64,000 nucleotides of DNA from Scylla paramamosain (GCF_035594125.1 NC_087198.1:2401633-2465632), one strand, 5' to 3'. Counted from the stretch's first letter, positions 45,173 to 60,828 are shown. Made by a program: numbers and translations. The notes: generated from the letters alone by a model not told the origin.

Positions 45173-45835
45173 ATGAAGACTTAAATAGAGGAACCAACTT
45201 TGAATTTATACAAGAGAAAGTCACTGTGGAAAATAATAAAAGGTAGAGCGATTAAAGAGAGAAAGAATTCATTGTTTCTTGCATTACTGAGATTAATAAG
45301 ATTCATTTCGCTGGATTACCAAAGAAAAAACAATAAGAAAACTCGCTGCGGGAATGACGTATGGCGATTAAAAAATGGAAAAAAAAAATGTTTCCTACAC
45401 TATTGTTACAAATATGAAATTTACCCTGCATTGAAAAACAAATAAATAAAATAAGAAATAAAACAGAAACCCATTGCGGAAATAACAGATAGGACAGGAA
45501 AAAAATAAATAAATAAATGTTTGCTGCACTACTGTTACAGCTAAGATTCTTTCCCACGCATTACAAAAAAAAAAAAAAAAAAAAAGGAAATCCACTACGG
45601 AAATAACACATACGGCGATTAACGAAAGAAGAAAAAAATAAATGCCTCCTGCATTGCTGTGATTAATAACAGTCTTTTTTTTGGCATTAAAAACAAATAA
45701 ATTATTCAAACCATACAATATACACAAATAGGCCGCTGTGGAAACATCCATTCAACAATTACAGGAAAAAAAAGTAAAAGTTCCCACAATCTCTTACAAC
45801 CAAGACTTTTTTTTTCCCCAGATTATCACATTTTC
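44776..45835 (+). repeat. 100-bp-period degenerate array, unit 2
   Basis: Six decayed copies of a unit with consensus CACTGCGGAAATAACA, GGCGATTAA, an A-rich stretch, and TGTTTCCTGCACTACTGTTA, ending GCATTAC. Starts are near 44,784 (cut by the SINE), 45,220, 45,342, 45,472, 45,590 and 45,732. Period is about 100-140 bp because of variable A/T runs. Confidence 0.75.
44855..45114 (-). mobile_element. tRNA-derived SINE, unit 2 copy
   Basis: Same SINE with A box TAGCTCAGTCGG and B box GGTTCGAATCA. Here the body is complete and includes CCAGTCCTGGGCCAACACTC. It interrupts a copy of the 100-bp-period array whose left part is at 44,776-44,845, so the SINE inserted into that array. Confidence 0.85.
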
Positions 45836-45989
45836 CGTCAGGGATCTGAGGGGGCGGCGGAGCGTCATGAGGGGCGCCGCGCCAGCCATTACGCTCCCCC
45901 AAGGACTCAGCACAGAGGCAAGGGGAAGGAGCACTCGTATATTATTAGCGCCGCGGGGGATGAACGCTTCACTCATGCTTAATTAACAC

Positions 45990-46665
45990 GCTTCCCGCTC
46001 AGGTGAAGACGAGAACCACCTGGACTGCTAAAGGGAGGGAATTAAGAGCTCCTGTGAGTTATCAGGTGAGCAAAGACGCCATTTCAGCTTTGCAGGTAAA
46101 CTCGCGAATCAGCAGAACTAATAATGTTGAGAAAGGCAGCAGTTCCATGCCACTCAGGTGTGCAATGTGATCGGGGCATTTTCCTCTGGTTAAGGAAGGT
46201 GGCATTTCAACTTTCCAGGTTGTTCATTCAGTTCTCAGACACGAGAGACAAGGTGACTTGTGAACTGAAGAAAGACAACTCCTATGTTACTTAGGTGACC
46301 AATTTAAATAGAGCGCTTTACTCGTCAACAAAGGTGGTATTTCAACTTTCTAGATATTTAAGTAATCAATTTTTTTTTTCAGATAAACACGAGAAACAAA
46401 ACGATTAATGAACTGGAGAAAAACAAAAGTTCCATATTGCTAAGGTAAGCAATGTGAAAAAGCTATCAGCTATTTTCTCAGGTGAACAAAGATGGCATTT
46501 CAATTTCCTAGGTGAACAAGTTGAACCACGAGGAACATCGTAACTAATAAACTGGAGACAGGCAGAATTTCTAAACCACTCAGGTGAACAATATGAACCA
46601 ATCACAAGATACTTTTCAGGTGAACAAAGATGACATTTCAACTTTCCAGGATAATAAATATGTTC
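45990..46665 (+). repeat. 130-155-bp-period degenerate array, unit 2
   Basis: Same array as 28,805-29,500 with only scattered substitutions. It is preceded in units 2 and 3 by a 120 bp GC-rich stretch (45,850-45,965) absent from unit 1. Confidence 0.85.
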
Positions 46666-46757
46666 CTAATTATGCTTTTTCATCTTTCTGCATCTTATAT
46701 ATAACAGAGGAACATCAAGACACCTAAGGAGTTAACTAAACTGACTAACCTATTCTG

Positions 46758-47032
46758 TCCACCTCTCTAATGCAGGAGTTAACCAGTATTCTCAGTCATT
46801 CATCCCTTTCTCTGGTAAACTCTGGAACTCCCTGCCTGCTTCTGTATTTTCACCTTCCTCTGACTCGAATTCCTTCAAGAGGGAGGTTTCAAGACACTTA
46901 TCCTTCAGTTTTTGACTACTGCTTTGGACACTTTTCTGGGAATGGCATCTGAGTTGGCTTTTATTTTTTTATTTATTTATTTATTTATTTTTTTTGTTGC
47001 CCTTGGCCAGTGTCTCTCCTACGTAAAACGAG
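46758..47032 (+). mobile_element. LINE family A 3' end, unit 2
   Basis: Unit 2 copy of the insertion at 29,590-29,862, same 5' truncation point, so it was in the ancestral unit before duplication. Confidence 0.9.
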
Positions 47033-47950
47033 AAAAAAAAACTTACGTTCCTTTTCTTCTCAAAGTTCATGAAAGCGAGAATGAAGGATATTTTGTTGTT
47101 TTCATTTTGCTCTCTGTATTTTTTTTATCAGAGACATGAAGAGGTCAAAAAAAAAGTATATAAAACTTGTAAAAAGAAGTGTTTTGCTTAGTACAGACTA
47201 AATTAAAGGAGACGCTGGATGAGAGAAAACACTGAACACCAAACGGCAGACAAGAGACAAGACAAGTAAGTAAGCATGAGAGCAAAAAATATTGTCAGGA
47301 AATGTAACCCAGCAACTCCCTGGTAACGGAGGAAAAAAAAAAAAAAAAGAGAAAAAATGAGAAGTGTTGTGTTCTTCCACGCACCACAAGGAAAAAAGAG
47401 TCACTCAGGGATCACTTAACATATCAAAAACGACAATAACAACACCAACACGTCCACTACCCGACAAAACTCGCGGAAGTGAAGAGAAAGGGAGGGACAA
47501 ATGGAGGAGGAAGAGTTGAAAGGGAGGCGGGAGTGGAGAAGTGGAGGGTTCTAGAAAGTGGGAGGAGGAGGAGGAGGAGGAGGAAGGACAGAAAGTTGTA
47601 AGAGGTGGAAGGGACAAAGAAGAGCAGTAAGTGAAAGGAAAAGTGAGAAGGAAGAATACAATAAAAAAAAAAAAAGCAGATATAAAAGATGAATAAAAAG
47701 GAAAGAAAGGAAGGTAAAATTGGAATATGGAAATTATAGAAAAGACAAATATGAAAGAGGGAAAAGAAGAAAAACAAAAAGAAGGATAGAAGACAAGAAT
47801 GAAGGGCTAGAAATAGACACAGACAATGGAGGAAAAAAACGTGAAAAAAAAGAAGAAAAAGAAAAGAAAAATAAAGAAAAGTAAAATGAGCGACGATGGA
47901 AGTGAGACGGTGGATAAAGGAGGAGGAAGAAACGTAATAGACACAAAATA

Positions 47951-48038
<88 letters not shown>

Positions 48039-48568
48039 AAGAGGGTCCCAGGTGCTAACAGGAAATGAACAGATTGAAATGTACAACTGGGAAGAGAGAG
48101 AGATTTGAGGGAAAGGCAGAGAAGAGGAGGTAACAGTCCAAGATGGAGGAAAGAGAAACTTGAAAGAGGAAAGAAATCTAGAGAGGAAAGAAGGAAGGGA
48201 GGAGAGACAAAGAAAGATAATGTAATGGAATAAATGGAAAACGTAGAGAAAAGAAGGAAGAAAGATGGTGAAGGAAGATTAAATAATAAATAAACGAAAA
48301 TCTACACAAAGGAAGGAGAAAGAAGAATAGAGGAAGAAGATAAATCAAGATAAAGAAGGGAGAAGGAACAAACAGAAGAGATAAAAGAACAGAACAAACG
48401 AAAATCGAGAGAAGGAAAGAAGGAGGATAGATAATGAAAATTAATTAAGCTTCAAAATCGAAAGGAAGAAAAGAGAAAGAGAGCCAGAAAAAAAGGGAGG
48501 TAAAAATAACGTGGTAACCGAAAACCAAGAGTAAAAAATAGGAAGGAAAGAAGGAAGGATAAAGGAAA

Positions 48569-48690
<122 letters not shown>

Positions 48691-48855
48691 AAAATCGAAA
48701 AGGAAGAAAGGAGAAAGGATGGAACAAGGGAGATAAAGTATCTGGGTAAAAGAAAAAAAAAGAAGGAAGAGGAAAGGATAGACAAGGAAAGAAAATAAAC
48801 AATGAAAATCAAAAAAAGAAACAGGGATAGACATAGAGATAAATTAATAAAGTAA

Positions 48856-48976
<121 letters not shown>

Positions 48977-49065
48977 GTGTTTGTGTAATAGGAGTGAAAT
49001 ACTTTCCTTCTTTTCCAGATATTTATTTTCACTTTCTGACAAGAGACAAGAGAAACAAGAAGAGC

Positions 49066-49105
<40 letters not shown>

Positions 49106-49239
49106 ATCTCTTTCTCTGTGTTTCTTCAGTCAAAATTCTGTCGCTGTGTGTTGTTGTTTGCGTGAGGGAAGCACCGATGACACAACACCTGCTCCTCTAC
49201 CGCGATACAAGCTAATACTTGGCTTTTCCTTCTCTCTTG

Positions 49240-49330
<91 letters not shown>

Positions 49331-49434
49331 GTATCACTTTTACATAAACTTCCTCTTCTCTCTTTCTCTTCGTAATCATCTTTCATATCCATTTTCTCCT
49401 TTATTTTTCACACTTTATTTCCTTTATGTCAGCT

Positions 49435-49532
<98 letters not shown>

Positions 49533-49675
49533 CCTGACTTGAGCGTGAAATTGCCACTCCGCTCCTCTCTTCTATCCTCCTATCAACTCCTCCCCCTTCC
49601 TCTCCCCTCCTCTGCTCTTAGATACGCTGCGCCCTGTGGCTACTCCCGCCCTCTGTTGCATCACGTACAGCCAAG

Positions 49676-49765
49676 ATGCAGGAACGAGTCATTTGGGATG
49701 GGCAGGTAAATGGTAAATATGGAAGGTATGAAGAGGTGGTGGTAGAAGCTTGGACAAAACAATGA
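49676..49765 (+). other. Small conserved frame MQERVIWDGQ..., unit 2 (29 codons)
   Basis: Unit 2 version of the frame at 38,162; identical in unit 3 at 61,206-61,295. No known domain. Confidence 0.2.
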
Positions 49766-49862
49766 GTCACGTGGGTTGGGAAATTAAAGGTAAGTCAAAT
49801 AGTTACGTCTGCTTTTGCTTTCTTTCTTTCTTTATTTTTTTTCTCACGCTATGTATAAAGAG

Positions 49863-49981
<119 letters not shown>

Positions 49982-51346
49982 ACGTTTCCGGTAACTATCA
50001 CTGCCAACTTCACCATTACAAACTCCCTTCATTACCAAGCGAATTTATTAACCACCATCACCACCGCCACCGCCACCGCCACCACCACCACCACCGCCGC
50101 CACCATAACCATCACCTGCAGACTGGCGCCATTGCCATCACCACCACCGCCAGAAGCATCACCACTGCCGTGTGTGTGATCTGTGTGCAGCACCAGGGAA
50201 CGGACTCAGACCAAGAGGAGGAGGAGGAGGAGGAGGAAGAGGAGGAGGAGGATTAGAAAGGAAAACCAAACAGCAGGAGATATTTTGGTTACTGTTAAGA
50301 GGCTGGGACGAGGAGGACAAAGAGAACAATTACGAAGACTGGAAATACCACACAAAAAAAGTGGATGATTGAACTCTGTATTAGAACAAAAAATATTTGT
50401 CAATATGAAGAAAATATACTGAAAGGAAGCAAGGAAGATAAGAGGAGGATAAAAGAACAAAAGAAAAAATCCTCCATTTTTTCATTACTGCACGACAACT
50501 TAATTTGAGCCAGTATATTTGTCATCACCAGTACTTCTCTTCCAGACGCAACACTTATATGTATTTTTTTCCCCATATATAATAAATTTTGTAAAATAAC
50601 CTTCAAATCAACAAAATGGCAGTTAATCCTTCACTTTCTTCTCCTTACAATGAAGAGAAGCTTTCAATGCACGTTTTAAAATAGTAATACATTAAAATAT
50701 ACATAGCTTAATATTCATACTTTGAAAACCGTAATGCATTTTAAATATACATAGTTCAAGAGTGATTCAATTTTTCCTTCCTCTTGTTGCCCTACGCCAG
50801 TGTTCCTCTTACGTGAAAAATAGTAATACATTCCTTTCATTAACAAAAACACACCCAATTCCATGTCCCTATAACTTTGACAACGAGCGGCAACTCACTG
50901 AACTAAATCCAGATTAATATTGAAACCCTCGAGTGCAGAGAGAGATCACCTTTCACTTCACTCACTCACCTCAACATTCACTTCTACATTCATTGCTCAC
51001 CCACGCAACACTCCACTCTCTGTCACCGCAATAGACGGCTCCTCTTTTTTTTTTTTTTTACCCGCAGTAAGCTTACACGATCCACCACCACACAATTCCA
51101 GTAATTCACACACATTTCCAGCCTGTCAGTGTCCTGTCCGTCTCCAATCGGTTTTCAAAAGATACATCAAAATCACCATGTTTTTTTTTTTTTTTTCTCA
51201 GATATCCTCGCTTCATATTCACTGGCACTCAGTGATACGTTCAGTTATTCATCCACTCATAATTATTCACATTTACTCATTACACTTCACCCTCTTTTGG
51301 ATAAGCCTTTTTTTGACTGCTAAATTCAGGGAATGGAGCCTCAGTG

Positions 51347-51498
<152 letters not shown>

Positions 51499-52930
51499 GT
51501 CCAGTGTTCGCAAAATGCACCCAAGTTTATCTCTCTCTCCCCCCATTTGCCTTTATTTTCCGCGGCTCTCACCTCCTCTCACCCCGCCCCGCCCCGGCCC
51601 GCCTCGCCCCGCCCGTCCTCCTCCCCACCTGAAGTCTACAAGAGCAGGGGAAGGACAAAAGCAATATCAGCACTTTCCGTTTCCTCACCTGCCTCCTTTC
51701 CCCTCCACCCCACTGTCTTTTCGCCTCCCCTTCCTCCTCCTCCTCCTCTTCTTCTCTACCATCTCTTCTTCATCTCGTCTTTAAATATTCTGTCTTTCTT
51801 ATCTTTTTTTTCTATCTACGTGTGTTTCTTCGTTTCTCCTTTATCTTCTTCCTCCTCCTCCTCCTCCTCCTCCTCCTCCTCCTCCGTTTTTTCTTCCTTC
51901 TCTTCCCTACATTTTTCTCTCCTCTTCACATCATTTTCACTCATAATAATTCTCAATTTTCTTCTCTTGTTTACATGTACTGTTTTTTTATGTTTCTCTC
52001 CATCATATTTCTTCTTCTCTTCTCTATTGTCTTTTTTTCTTTCATTCCCTCTTCACATCTTCTTTTCTTTTCTTATCCATGAGCTTCTTTTTTTATGCTT
52101 CTCCTTCTCTTCTTCTTCTTCCTCCTTCCCCTCCTCCTCCTCCTTCTCTTTTATTTCTCTCTTTCGTCCTCCTACTCAGATCATCCTCCTTCTTCCTTTT
52201 TTTTCCTTCATGTCGATTTTCTTTCCTCCTCCTCCTCCTCCTCCTCCTCCTCCTCCTCCTTTGGTCATCACCTCCGTTTCCTCCAATAGAATTCTCTCCC
52301 GCATCTCCTTAATTTCCACCTTTCCTTCTAGTCTCTACCCTTGGAATCCCTCCCCTCCCCTTCTCCTCCTCCATCAACATCCCTCTTCTTCCTTTCCTTT
52401 CAATCTCTATTTCTCTTCGTATTTGTATTTTTTTCCCTACTCCTTCTTTTCCTCCTCTTTTTTTCTTTTACTTATCTTCTTCACCTCTCTTTCTTACATT
52501 TTCCACTTAAGATTTTTTTTTTTTTTTACTCTTCTCACCAAACGGTTCTTCTTTTCTTGTTCATGTTCTTCGTCACTCTTGATCATCATTTTTAACTTCC
52601 CTTCCTTATGCCCTCCATCTCTGGGTCTTCTCTTTCACACTCTCCTTCAAAAAACACAACTTCCTCCTCCTCCTCCTCTTCCTCCCCCTCCTACAGTTTC
52701 CAGCCTTAGATATATTCCACCTCCTTCAAAAGCAGTTCTTCATCTTCCTCCCCCTCCTACAGTTTCCAGCCTTAGATATATTCCACCTCCTTCAAAAACA
52801 GTTCTTTATCTTCCTCCTCCTCCTCCTCCTCTTCCTCCTCCCCCAAATATCTACTCCGATGACAAAAACTGGAGCCGACCCGTTTGTTCCTCTCCTCGAC
52901 TCTCCCTTTGGCCAACAAAACGAATCACTT

Positions 52931-52968
<38 letters not shown>

Positions 52969-53013
52969 GAGTCATGAGCTGGTTTGCTTGTTCGGTTAAG
53001 ACGACTGATAAAC

Positions 53014-53147
<134 letters not shown>

Positions 53148-53199
53148 GTTGTGTTCAGTGTATCCGTTACGAGTTTATCTTTATTTTGCAGAGTTTTGT

Positions 53200-53267
<68 letters not shown>

Positions 53268-54684
53268 TGAAGGATGGTAAAAATGTCAAGCTTTGGGTAA
53301 CAAAAAACATAAAAAAAAATCGTTCAAAAGCATAAATAAATAAATAAATAAATACAATAAAAAACAAATAAAACAATGAAAGAAAATAAAGAGGCAAATA
53401 AAAATAAAATAATAAATAAAGGCTTCCTTCTATGTCGTACGAGTACTTTAAAAGAAAACGGGAGGAGGAGAATGGAAAGAGACAGAATGTGTTAATGTGT
53501 TGTGTAATTGTCGGTAGTTATATTTGTCTGTATCTGTTACAGATATGAGAGCCTGGTATTTTGTTGAATAAAGCTTGGAGTTGCCACCAAGCGTTTCAGT
53601 CTCATTACAGACACAACAAACGAGGACAAATAAAGGAAAAATAAAGATAACAAGAAATACAAAAAAAAAAAATATCAACACAAAGCAAAATATAACAACA
53701 TTCATTGCACAATGATAAAAAAAAAAAAAATCAATTAATTGACGTCATTCGAATTGTGAAAGTCTCCGCCGCGCATCCAATGACAAAATGTACAAGAGAA
53801 GATCAGGACACAGGCAAAATCGCACCTCAAGACAGAGCAAGAGAAAAGAAGAAATAAATAGATAAAGTAAATAAAATAAGATACAGAAACATGACAGATT
53901 GCAAACATAAAAAAAAAAAAGAAAAAAGCATTTTAACCCTTTCACTGTTAGACAAATTTTCTTCTTTAATACCTATAACTTTTTAGAGGCTATTTTTGTG
54001 CTAAGCCAAGTAAGGTATTTTTATTCTGGCACCTTGGAAATGCTGTGAGAGAGGGAAAAAAAAAAAAAACAGAAGAAAAAAGGGAAAACTCATATCCTAT
54101 ACCATTTCCATAAGAGTAATAATGGGTATTTTCATTCATTCATTTTCATTCGTGGGTTGCAAGAAAAGAAGATATTTTTTCTATATCATTCTTTTTTTTC
54201 TTTTTTTTTATATATTCTAAGTCAAAGTTGATTTGCATTTCAGGTTCCTTTCATATTTCGAATAACAGATGCTTTAATTTCACGTGACTTTGAAGGGGAT
54301 GAAAGACATTGATTTTCTATATCATGAACAATGTTAATAACTTTTTCTGATTTATCTATTAATCCTGCACCTCAAGAATGAGTCAAACAGTGTGACAAAC
54401 TTCACTTTCTCCCTGTGTGAAAGTATTCCAGAAATGTGATGAAAAAACGGCATGGAATTTCATGAACATTGATCGAAGAAAAATCAATATATGAATGAAA
54501 CAGTTGCTTTATGTCAAGGGTTTGCAAAGACCGAGAAGTGAGGATGGAACAGCACCAAGTAGTTGCCAATACTGATGGGGATTGAAGATGATGAATTTGG
54601 ATTATGCCAAAAACTGTCAACAAACATTTAAAAAAGAATGATAATGAACACGACAGCAATGATGATGAAAATTACTTCCTATTA

Positions 54685-54754
<70 letters not shown>

Positions 54755-54891
54755 CAATTCAAATAAACCCAGTCCTTATTCCATCAATCAAAAACACACA
54801 CAACACAAGAGTAAGAGTGAGAATACACTCCAACACGCCTTACACTGGACCAACAATTAATACATTCTTCATCTGACACTTAACGCACATC

Positions 54892-54973
<82 letters not shown>

Positions 54974-55164
54974 AGTCAAAGTTAATGTAAAGCTTTACGT
55001 TCTAATATCCAGACGTACGTTCGCCTCCATCATTCCAATTGCCTTGTGCTTATCTTGCTCTGGGTGTCATTATGAAAGGTTGGGATTCGATGGCGGGGGA
55101 GGTGAGTCGGTTGTCCTTTTTTTTTATTTATCTATTTATTTATTTATTATTATTATTACTATTA

Positions 55165-55227
<63 letters not shown>

Positions 55228-55499
55228 AGCCTTAGGAGGGAGGGAGGGAGGTGAAGAAATAAGTATAAAACAACGAAAGAAGGAAAAAAAATAAATGAAA
55301 GAAAGAAAGAAGGAAAACGAAAAAGAACCCACGACAAAAAGAAAACAGGAGAAAGAAAGGAAGAGAAAACGAAAGAAATTATGAAATAAAAAAAAAAAGT
55401 AAAGTGAAAAAAACATACGTACATACATTTCTACAGACAGACAAACGTACACACAAGGAAGACTAACAAAAAACAACAACAAAAAAAAAAAAACACAGG

Positions 55500-55530
<31 letters not shown>

Positions 55531-56149
55531 GCAGACAGACAGACAGGCAGACAGACAGACAGACAGACAGACAGGCAAGGGAGCAGGCAGTTACATAGAC
55601 ATTAAAAAGACAAAACTCAAAAATAAAAAAAAAGAATTAAGAAAAAAATAAAGAAAACTGCAGAAAAAAACACACACAGTTTACTGTGAGTCTCTCCATT
55701 GTAGGTTTTTAATACCAGACGGGAAAATAAGAAAGTTTTGATGTTGACGGTGTAACTTGGGAGATATCAGCTGTGATGGAAGGCGGGGCTCACTGCTGCC
55801 AGGACTCATGATGACGCACTAATACCTTGCAGGCGACAGGGGAAGAAATTAAATACCAAACAATCAAGCTTACAGGAAAAACATGTAATAGTGCAGGAGG
55901 ACAATGCTGAAAGGAAGGAAAATAAAGGAAAAAAGAAAATAATGAAAGATAGAGCAAGGATAAAACAAGAAAGGTACAGAAAAGAAAAGAAAAAAACAAA
56001 TACGAAAAAATAAAAAAAGAAACAAAGAAAGAAAAAGAAATATGAAAGAAAAAGAAAAAAGAAAGATTTGTGTTTTTAAGGTTACTTTACCAGCGCGTGA
56101 TGGAGAGAAAATAAAAATCGTGCAAAATTGGCAAAATATTTAGCACAAA

Positions 56150-56514
56150 GCTACTGTGGGAACTACTGATGTTGAGAAACAAACAAAAAAAAAAATAGTT
56201 TCCCATAAGAATAAAAAAAAAAAAGTGAAGGTGTGTCGTATTCCGAGTGTTGGCCCAGGACTGGTACTCGTTGCGTCACCCTTCCTGGACCTCGGCATAC
56301 AGAGTAGGATGGACAGTTCCTTTTTCCACAGTCTTTACGTTACCAATCACAGTTGACCGGCACCTCTTTAAGGCTTTGTAAACCTAGGAGTGAGCAATCG
56401 TCTCAAAAAAGTTCCAGCTGTCACCAGGAATCGAACCCGATACCTCCTACATTGTAGTCAGACACGCTACCGACTGAGCTACCGCGGTCCAGATATCTCG
56501 CTTATACTAAGGCC

Positions 56515-56559
<45 letters not shown>

Positions 56560-57215
56560 GACTTAAACAGAGAAACCAACTTTGAATTTATACAAGAGAA
56601 AGTCACTGTTGAAAATAATAAAAGGTAGAGCGATTAAAGAGAGGAAGAATTCATTGTTTCTTGCATTACTGAGATTACTAAGATTCATTTCGCTGGATTA
56701 ACAAAGAAAAAACAATAAGAAAACTCGCTGCGGGAATGACGTATGGCGATTAAAAAATGGAAAAAAAATGTTTCCTACACTATTGTTACAACTATGAAAT
56801 TTACCCTGCATTGAAAAAAAATAAAGAAATAAAGTAACAAATAAAACAGAAACCCATTGCGGAAATAACAGATAGGACAGGAAAAAAATAAATAAATAAA
56901 TGTTTGCTGCACTACTGTTACAGCTAAGATTCTTTCCCATGCATTACAAAAAAAAAAAAGAAAAAAAAAAAGGAAATCCACTACTGAAATAACACATACG
57001 GCGATTAACGAATGAAGAAAAAAATAAATGCCTCCTGCATTGCTGTGATTAATAACAGTCTTTTTTATGGCATTAAAAACAAATAAATTAATTAAACCAT
57101 ACAATATACACAAATAGGCCGCTGCGGAAACATCCATTCAACAATTACAGGAAAAAAAAAAAAGTAAAAGTTCCCACAATCTCTTACAACCAAGACTTTT
57201 TTTTTCCCCCAGATT
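56150..57215 (+). repeat. 100-bp-period degenerate array, unit 3
   Basis: Same six-copy layout as in unit 2, including the SINE insertion in the first copy. Confidence 0.75.
56228..56490 (-). mobile_element. tRNA-derived SINE, unit 3 copy
   Basis: Same SINE, B box GGTTCGATTCC. It marks the boundary between units 2 and 3. Confidence 0.85.
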
Positions 57216-57379
57216 ATCACATTTTCCGTCAGGAATCTGAGGGGGCGGCGGAGCGTCATGAGGGGCGCCGCGCCAGCCATTACGCTCCCCCAAGGACTCA
57301 GCACAGAGGCAAGGGGAGGGAGCACTCGTATATTATTAGCGCCGCGGGGGATGAACGCTTCACTCATGCTTAATTAACA

Positions 57380-58060
57380 CGCTTCCCGCTCAGGTGAAGA
57401 CGAGAACCACCTGGACTGCTAAAGGGAGGGAAGTAAGAGCTCCTGTGAGTTATCAGGTGAGCAAAGACGCCATTTCAGCTTTGCAGGTAAACTCGCGAAT
57501 CAGCAGAACTAATAATGTTGAGAAAGGCAGCAGTTCCATGCCACTCAGGTGTGCAATGTGATCGGGGCATTTTCCTCTGGTTAAGGAAGGTGGCATTTCA
57601 ACTTTCCAGGTTGTTCATTCAGTTCTCAGACACGAGAGACAAGGTGACTTGTGAATTGAAGAAAGACAACTCCTATATTACTTAGGTGACCAATTTAAAT
57701 AGAGCGCTTTTCTCGTGAACAAAGGTGGTATTTCAACTTTCTAGATAATTAACTAATCAATTTTTTTTTTTTCAGATAAACACGAGAAACAAAACGATTA
57801 ATGAACTGGAGAAAAACAAAAGTTCCATATTGCTAAGGTGAGCAATGTGAAAAAGCTATCAGCTATTTTCTCAGGTGAACAAAGATGGCATTTCAATTTC
57901 CCAGGTGAACAAGTTGAACCTCGAGGAACATCGTAACTAATAAACTGGAGACAGTCAGAATTTCTAAACCACTCAGGTGAACAATATGAACCAATCACAA
58001 GATACTTTTCAGGTGAACAAAGATAACATTTCAACTTTCCAGGTTAATAAATACGAGTAT
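57380..58060 (+). repeat. 130-155-bp-period degenerate array, unit 3
   Basis: Same array, unit 3 copy. Confidence 0.85.
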
Positions 58061-58156
58061 ATTCCTAATTATGCTTTTTCATCTTTCTGCGTCTTATATA
58101 TAACAGAGGAACATCAAGACACCTAAGGAGTTAACTAAACTGACCAACCTATTCTG

Positions 58157-58441
58157 TCCGCCTCTCTAATGCAGGAGTTAACCAGTATTCTCAGTCATTC
58201 ATCCCTTTCTCTGGTAAACTCTGGAACTCCCTGCCTGCTTCTGTATTTCCACCTTCCTCTGACTCGAATTCCTTCAAGAGGGAGGTTTCAAGACACTTAT
58301 CCTTCAGTTTTTGATTACTGCTTTGGACACTTTTCTGGGAATGGCATCTCAGTTGGCTTTTAATTTTTATTTATCTATTTATTTATTTATTTATTTTTTT
58401 TGTTGCCCTTGGCCAGTGTCCCTCCTACGTAAAACAAGAAA
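58157..58441 (+). mobile_element. LINE family A 3' end, unit 3
   Basis: Unit 3 copy of the same insertion, with a longer (TTTA)n run before the tail. Confidence 0.9.
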
Positions 58442-59370
58442 AAAAACTTACGTTCCTTTTCTTCTCAAAGTTCATGAAAGCGAGAATGAAGGATATTTTG
58501 TTGTTTTCATTTTGCTTTCTGTATTTTTTGATCAGAGACATGAAGAGGTCAAAAAAATAAAAATAAATAAAAAGCATATAAAGCTTGTAAAATGAAGTGT
58601 TTTGCATAGTACAGACTAAATTAAAGGAGACGCTGGATGAGAGAAAACACTGAACAAGAAACGGCAGACAAGAGACAAGACAAGTAAGTAAGCATGAGAG
58701 CAAAAAATATTGTCAGGAAATGTAACCCAGCAACTCCCTGGTAACGGAGGAAAAAAAAAAAAAAAAAGAGAAAAAATGAGAAGTGTTGTGTTCTTTCACG
58801 CACCACAAGGAAAAAAGAGTCACTCAGGGATCACTTAACATATCAAAAACGACAATAGCAACACCAACACGTCCACTACCCGACAAAACTCGCGGAAGTG
58901 AAGAGAAAGGGAGGGACAAATGGAGGAGGAAGAGTTGAAAGGGAGGCGGGAGTGGAGAAGTGGAGGGTTCTAGAAAGTGGGAGGAGGAGGAGGAGGAGGA
59001 GGAAGGACAGAAAGTTGTAAGAGGTGGAAGGGACAAAGAAGAGCAGTAAGTGAAAGGAAAAGTGAGGAGGAAGAATACGATAAAAAAAAAATATATATAT
59101 AAAAGATGAATAAAAAGGAAAGAAAGAAAGGTAAAATTGGAATATGGAAATTACAGAAAAGACAAATATGAAAGAGGGAAAAGAAGAAAAACAAAAAGAA
59201 GGATAGAAGACAAGAATGAATTGCTAAAAATAGACACAGTGAATGGAGGAGAGAAAAACGTGAAAGAAAAGAAGAAAAAGAAAAGAAAAATAAAGAAAAG
59301 AAAAATGAGCGACGATGGAAGTGAAACGGTGGATGGAGGAGGAGGAAGAAACATAATAGACACAAAATAT

Positions 59371-59661
<291 letters not shown>

Positions 59662-60376
59662 TCCCAGGTACTAACAGGAAATGAACAGAATGAAATGTAG
59701 AACTGGGAAGAGAGTGAAATTAGAGGGAAAGACAGAGAAGAGGAGGTAACAGTCCAAGATGGAGGAAAGAGAAAGGTGAAAGAGGAAAGAAAATCTAGAG
59801 AGGGAAGAGGGAAGGGAGGAGAGACAAAGGAAGATAATGTAATGGAATAAATGGAAAATGTAGAGAAAAGAAGGAAGAAAGATGGAGAAGGAAGATTAAA
59901 TAATAAATAAACGAAAATCTACACAAAGGAAGGAGAAAGAAGGATAGAGGAAGAAGATAAAACAAGATAAAGAAGGGAGAAGGAACAAACAGAAGAGATA
60001 AAAGAACAGAACAAATGAAAATCGAGAGAAGGAAGGAAGGAGGATAGATAATGAAAATTAATTAAGCTTCAAAATCGAAAGGAAGAAAAGAGAAAGAGAG
60101 CCAGAAAAAAAGGGAGGTAAAAATAACGTGGTAACCGAAAACCAAGAGTAAAAAATAGGAAGGAAAGAAGGAAGGATAAAGGAAAATAAAAAAAAATATA
60201 TATATATATATTGAAAATCGAAAAGGAAGAAAGGAGAAAGGATGGAACAAGGGAGATAAAGTATCTGGGTAAAAGAAAAAAAAAGAAGGAAGAGGGAAGG
60301 ATAGACAAGGAAAAAAAATAAACAATGAAAATCAAAAGAAGAAACAGAGATAGACATAGAGATAAATTAATAAAGT

Positions 60377-60477
<101 letters not shown>

Positions 60478-60566
60478 GTGTTTGTGTAATAGGAGTGAAA
60501 TACTTTCCTTCTTTTCCAGATATTTATTTTCACTTTCTGACAAGAGACAAGAGAAACAAGAAGAGC

Positions 60567-60603
<37 letters not shown>

Positions 60604-60736
60604 TATCTCTTTCTCTGTGTTTCTTCAGTCAAAATTCTGTCGCTGTGTGTTGTTGTTTGCGTGAGGGAAGCACCGATGACACAACACCTGCTCCTCTACC
60701 GCGATACAAGCTAATACTTGGCTTTTCCTTCTCTCT

Positions 60737-60828
<92 letters not shown>

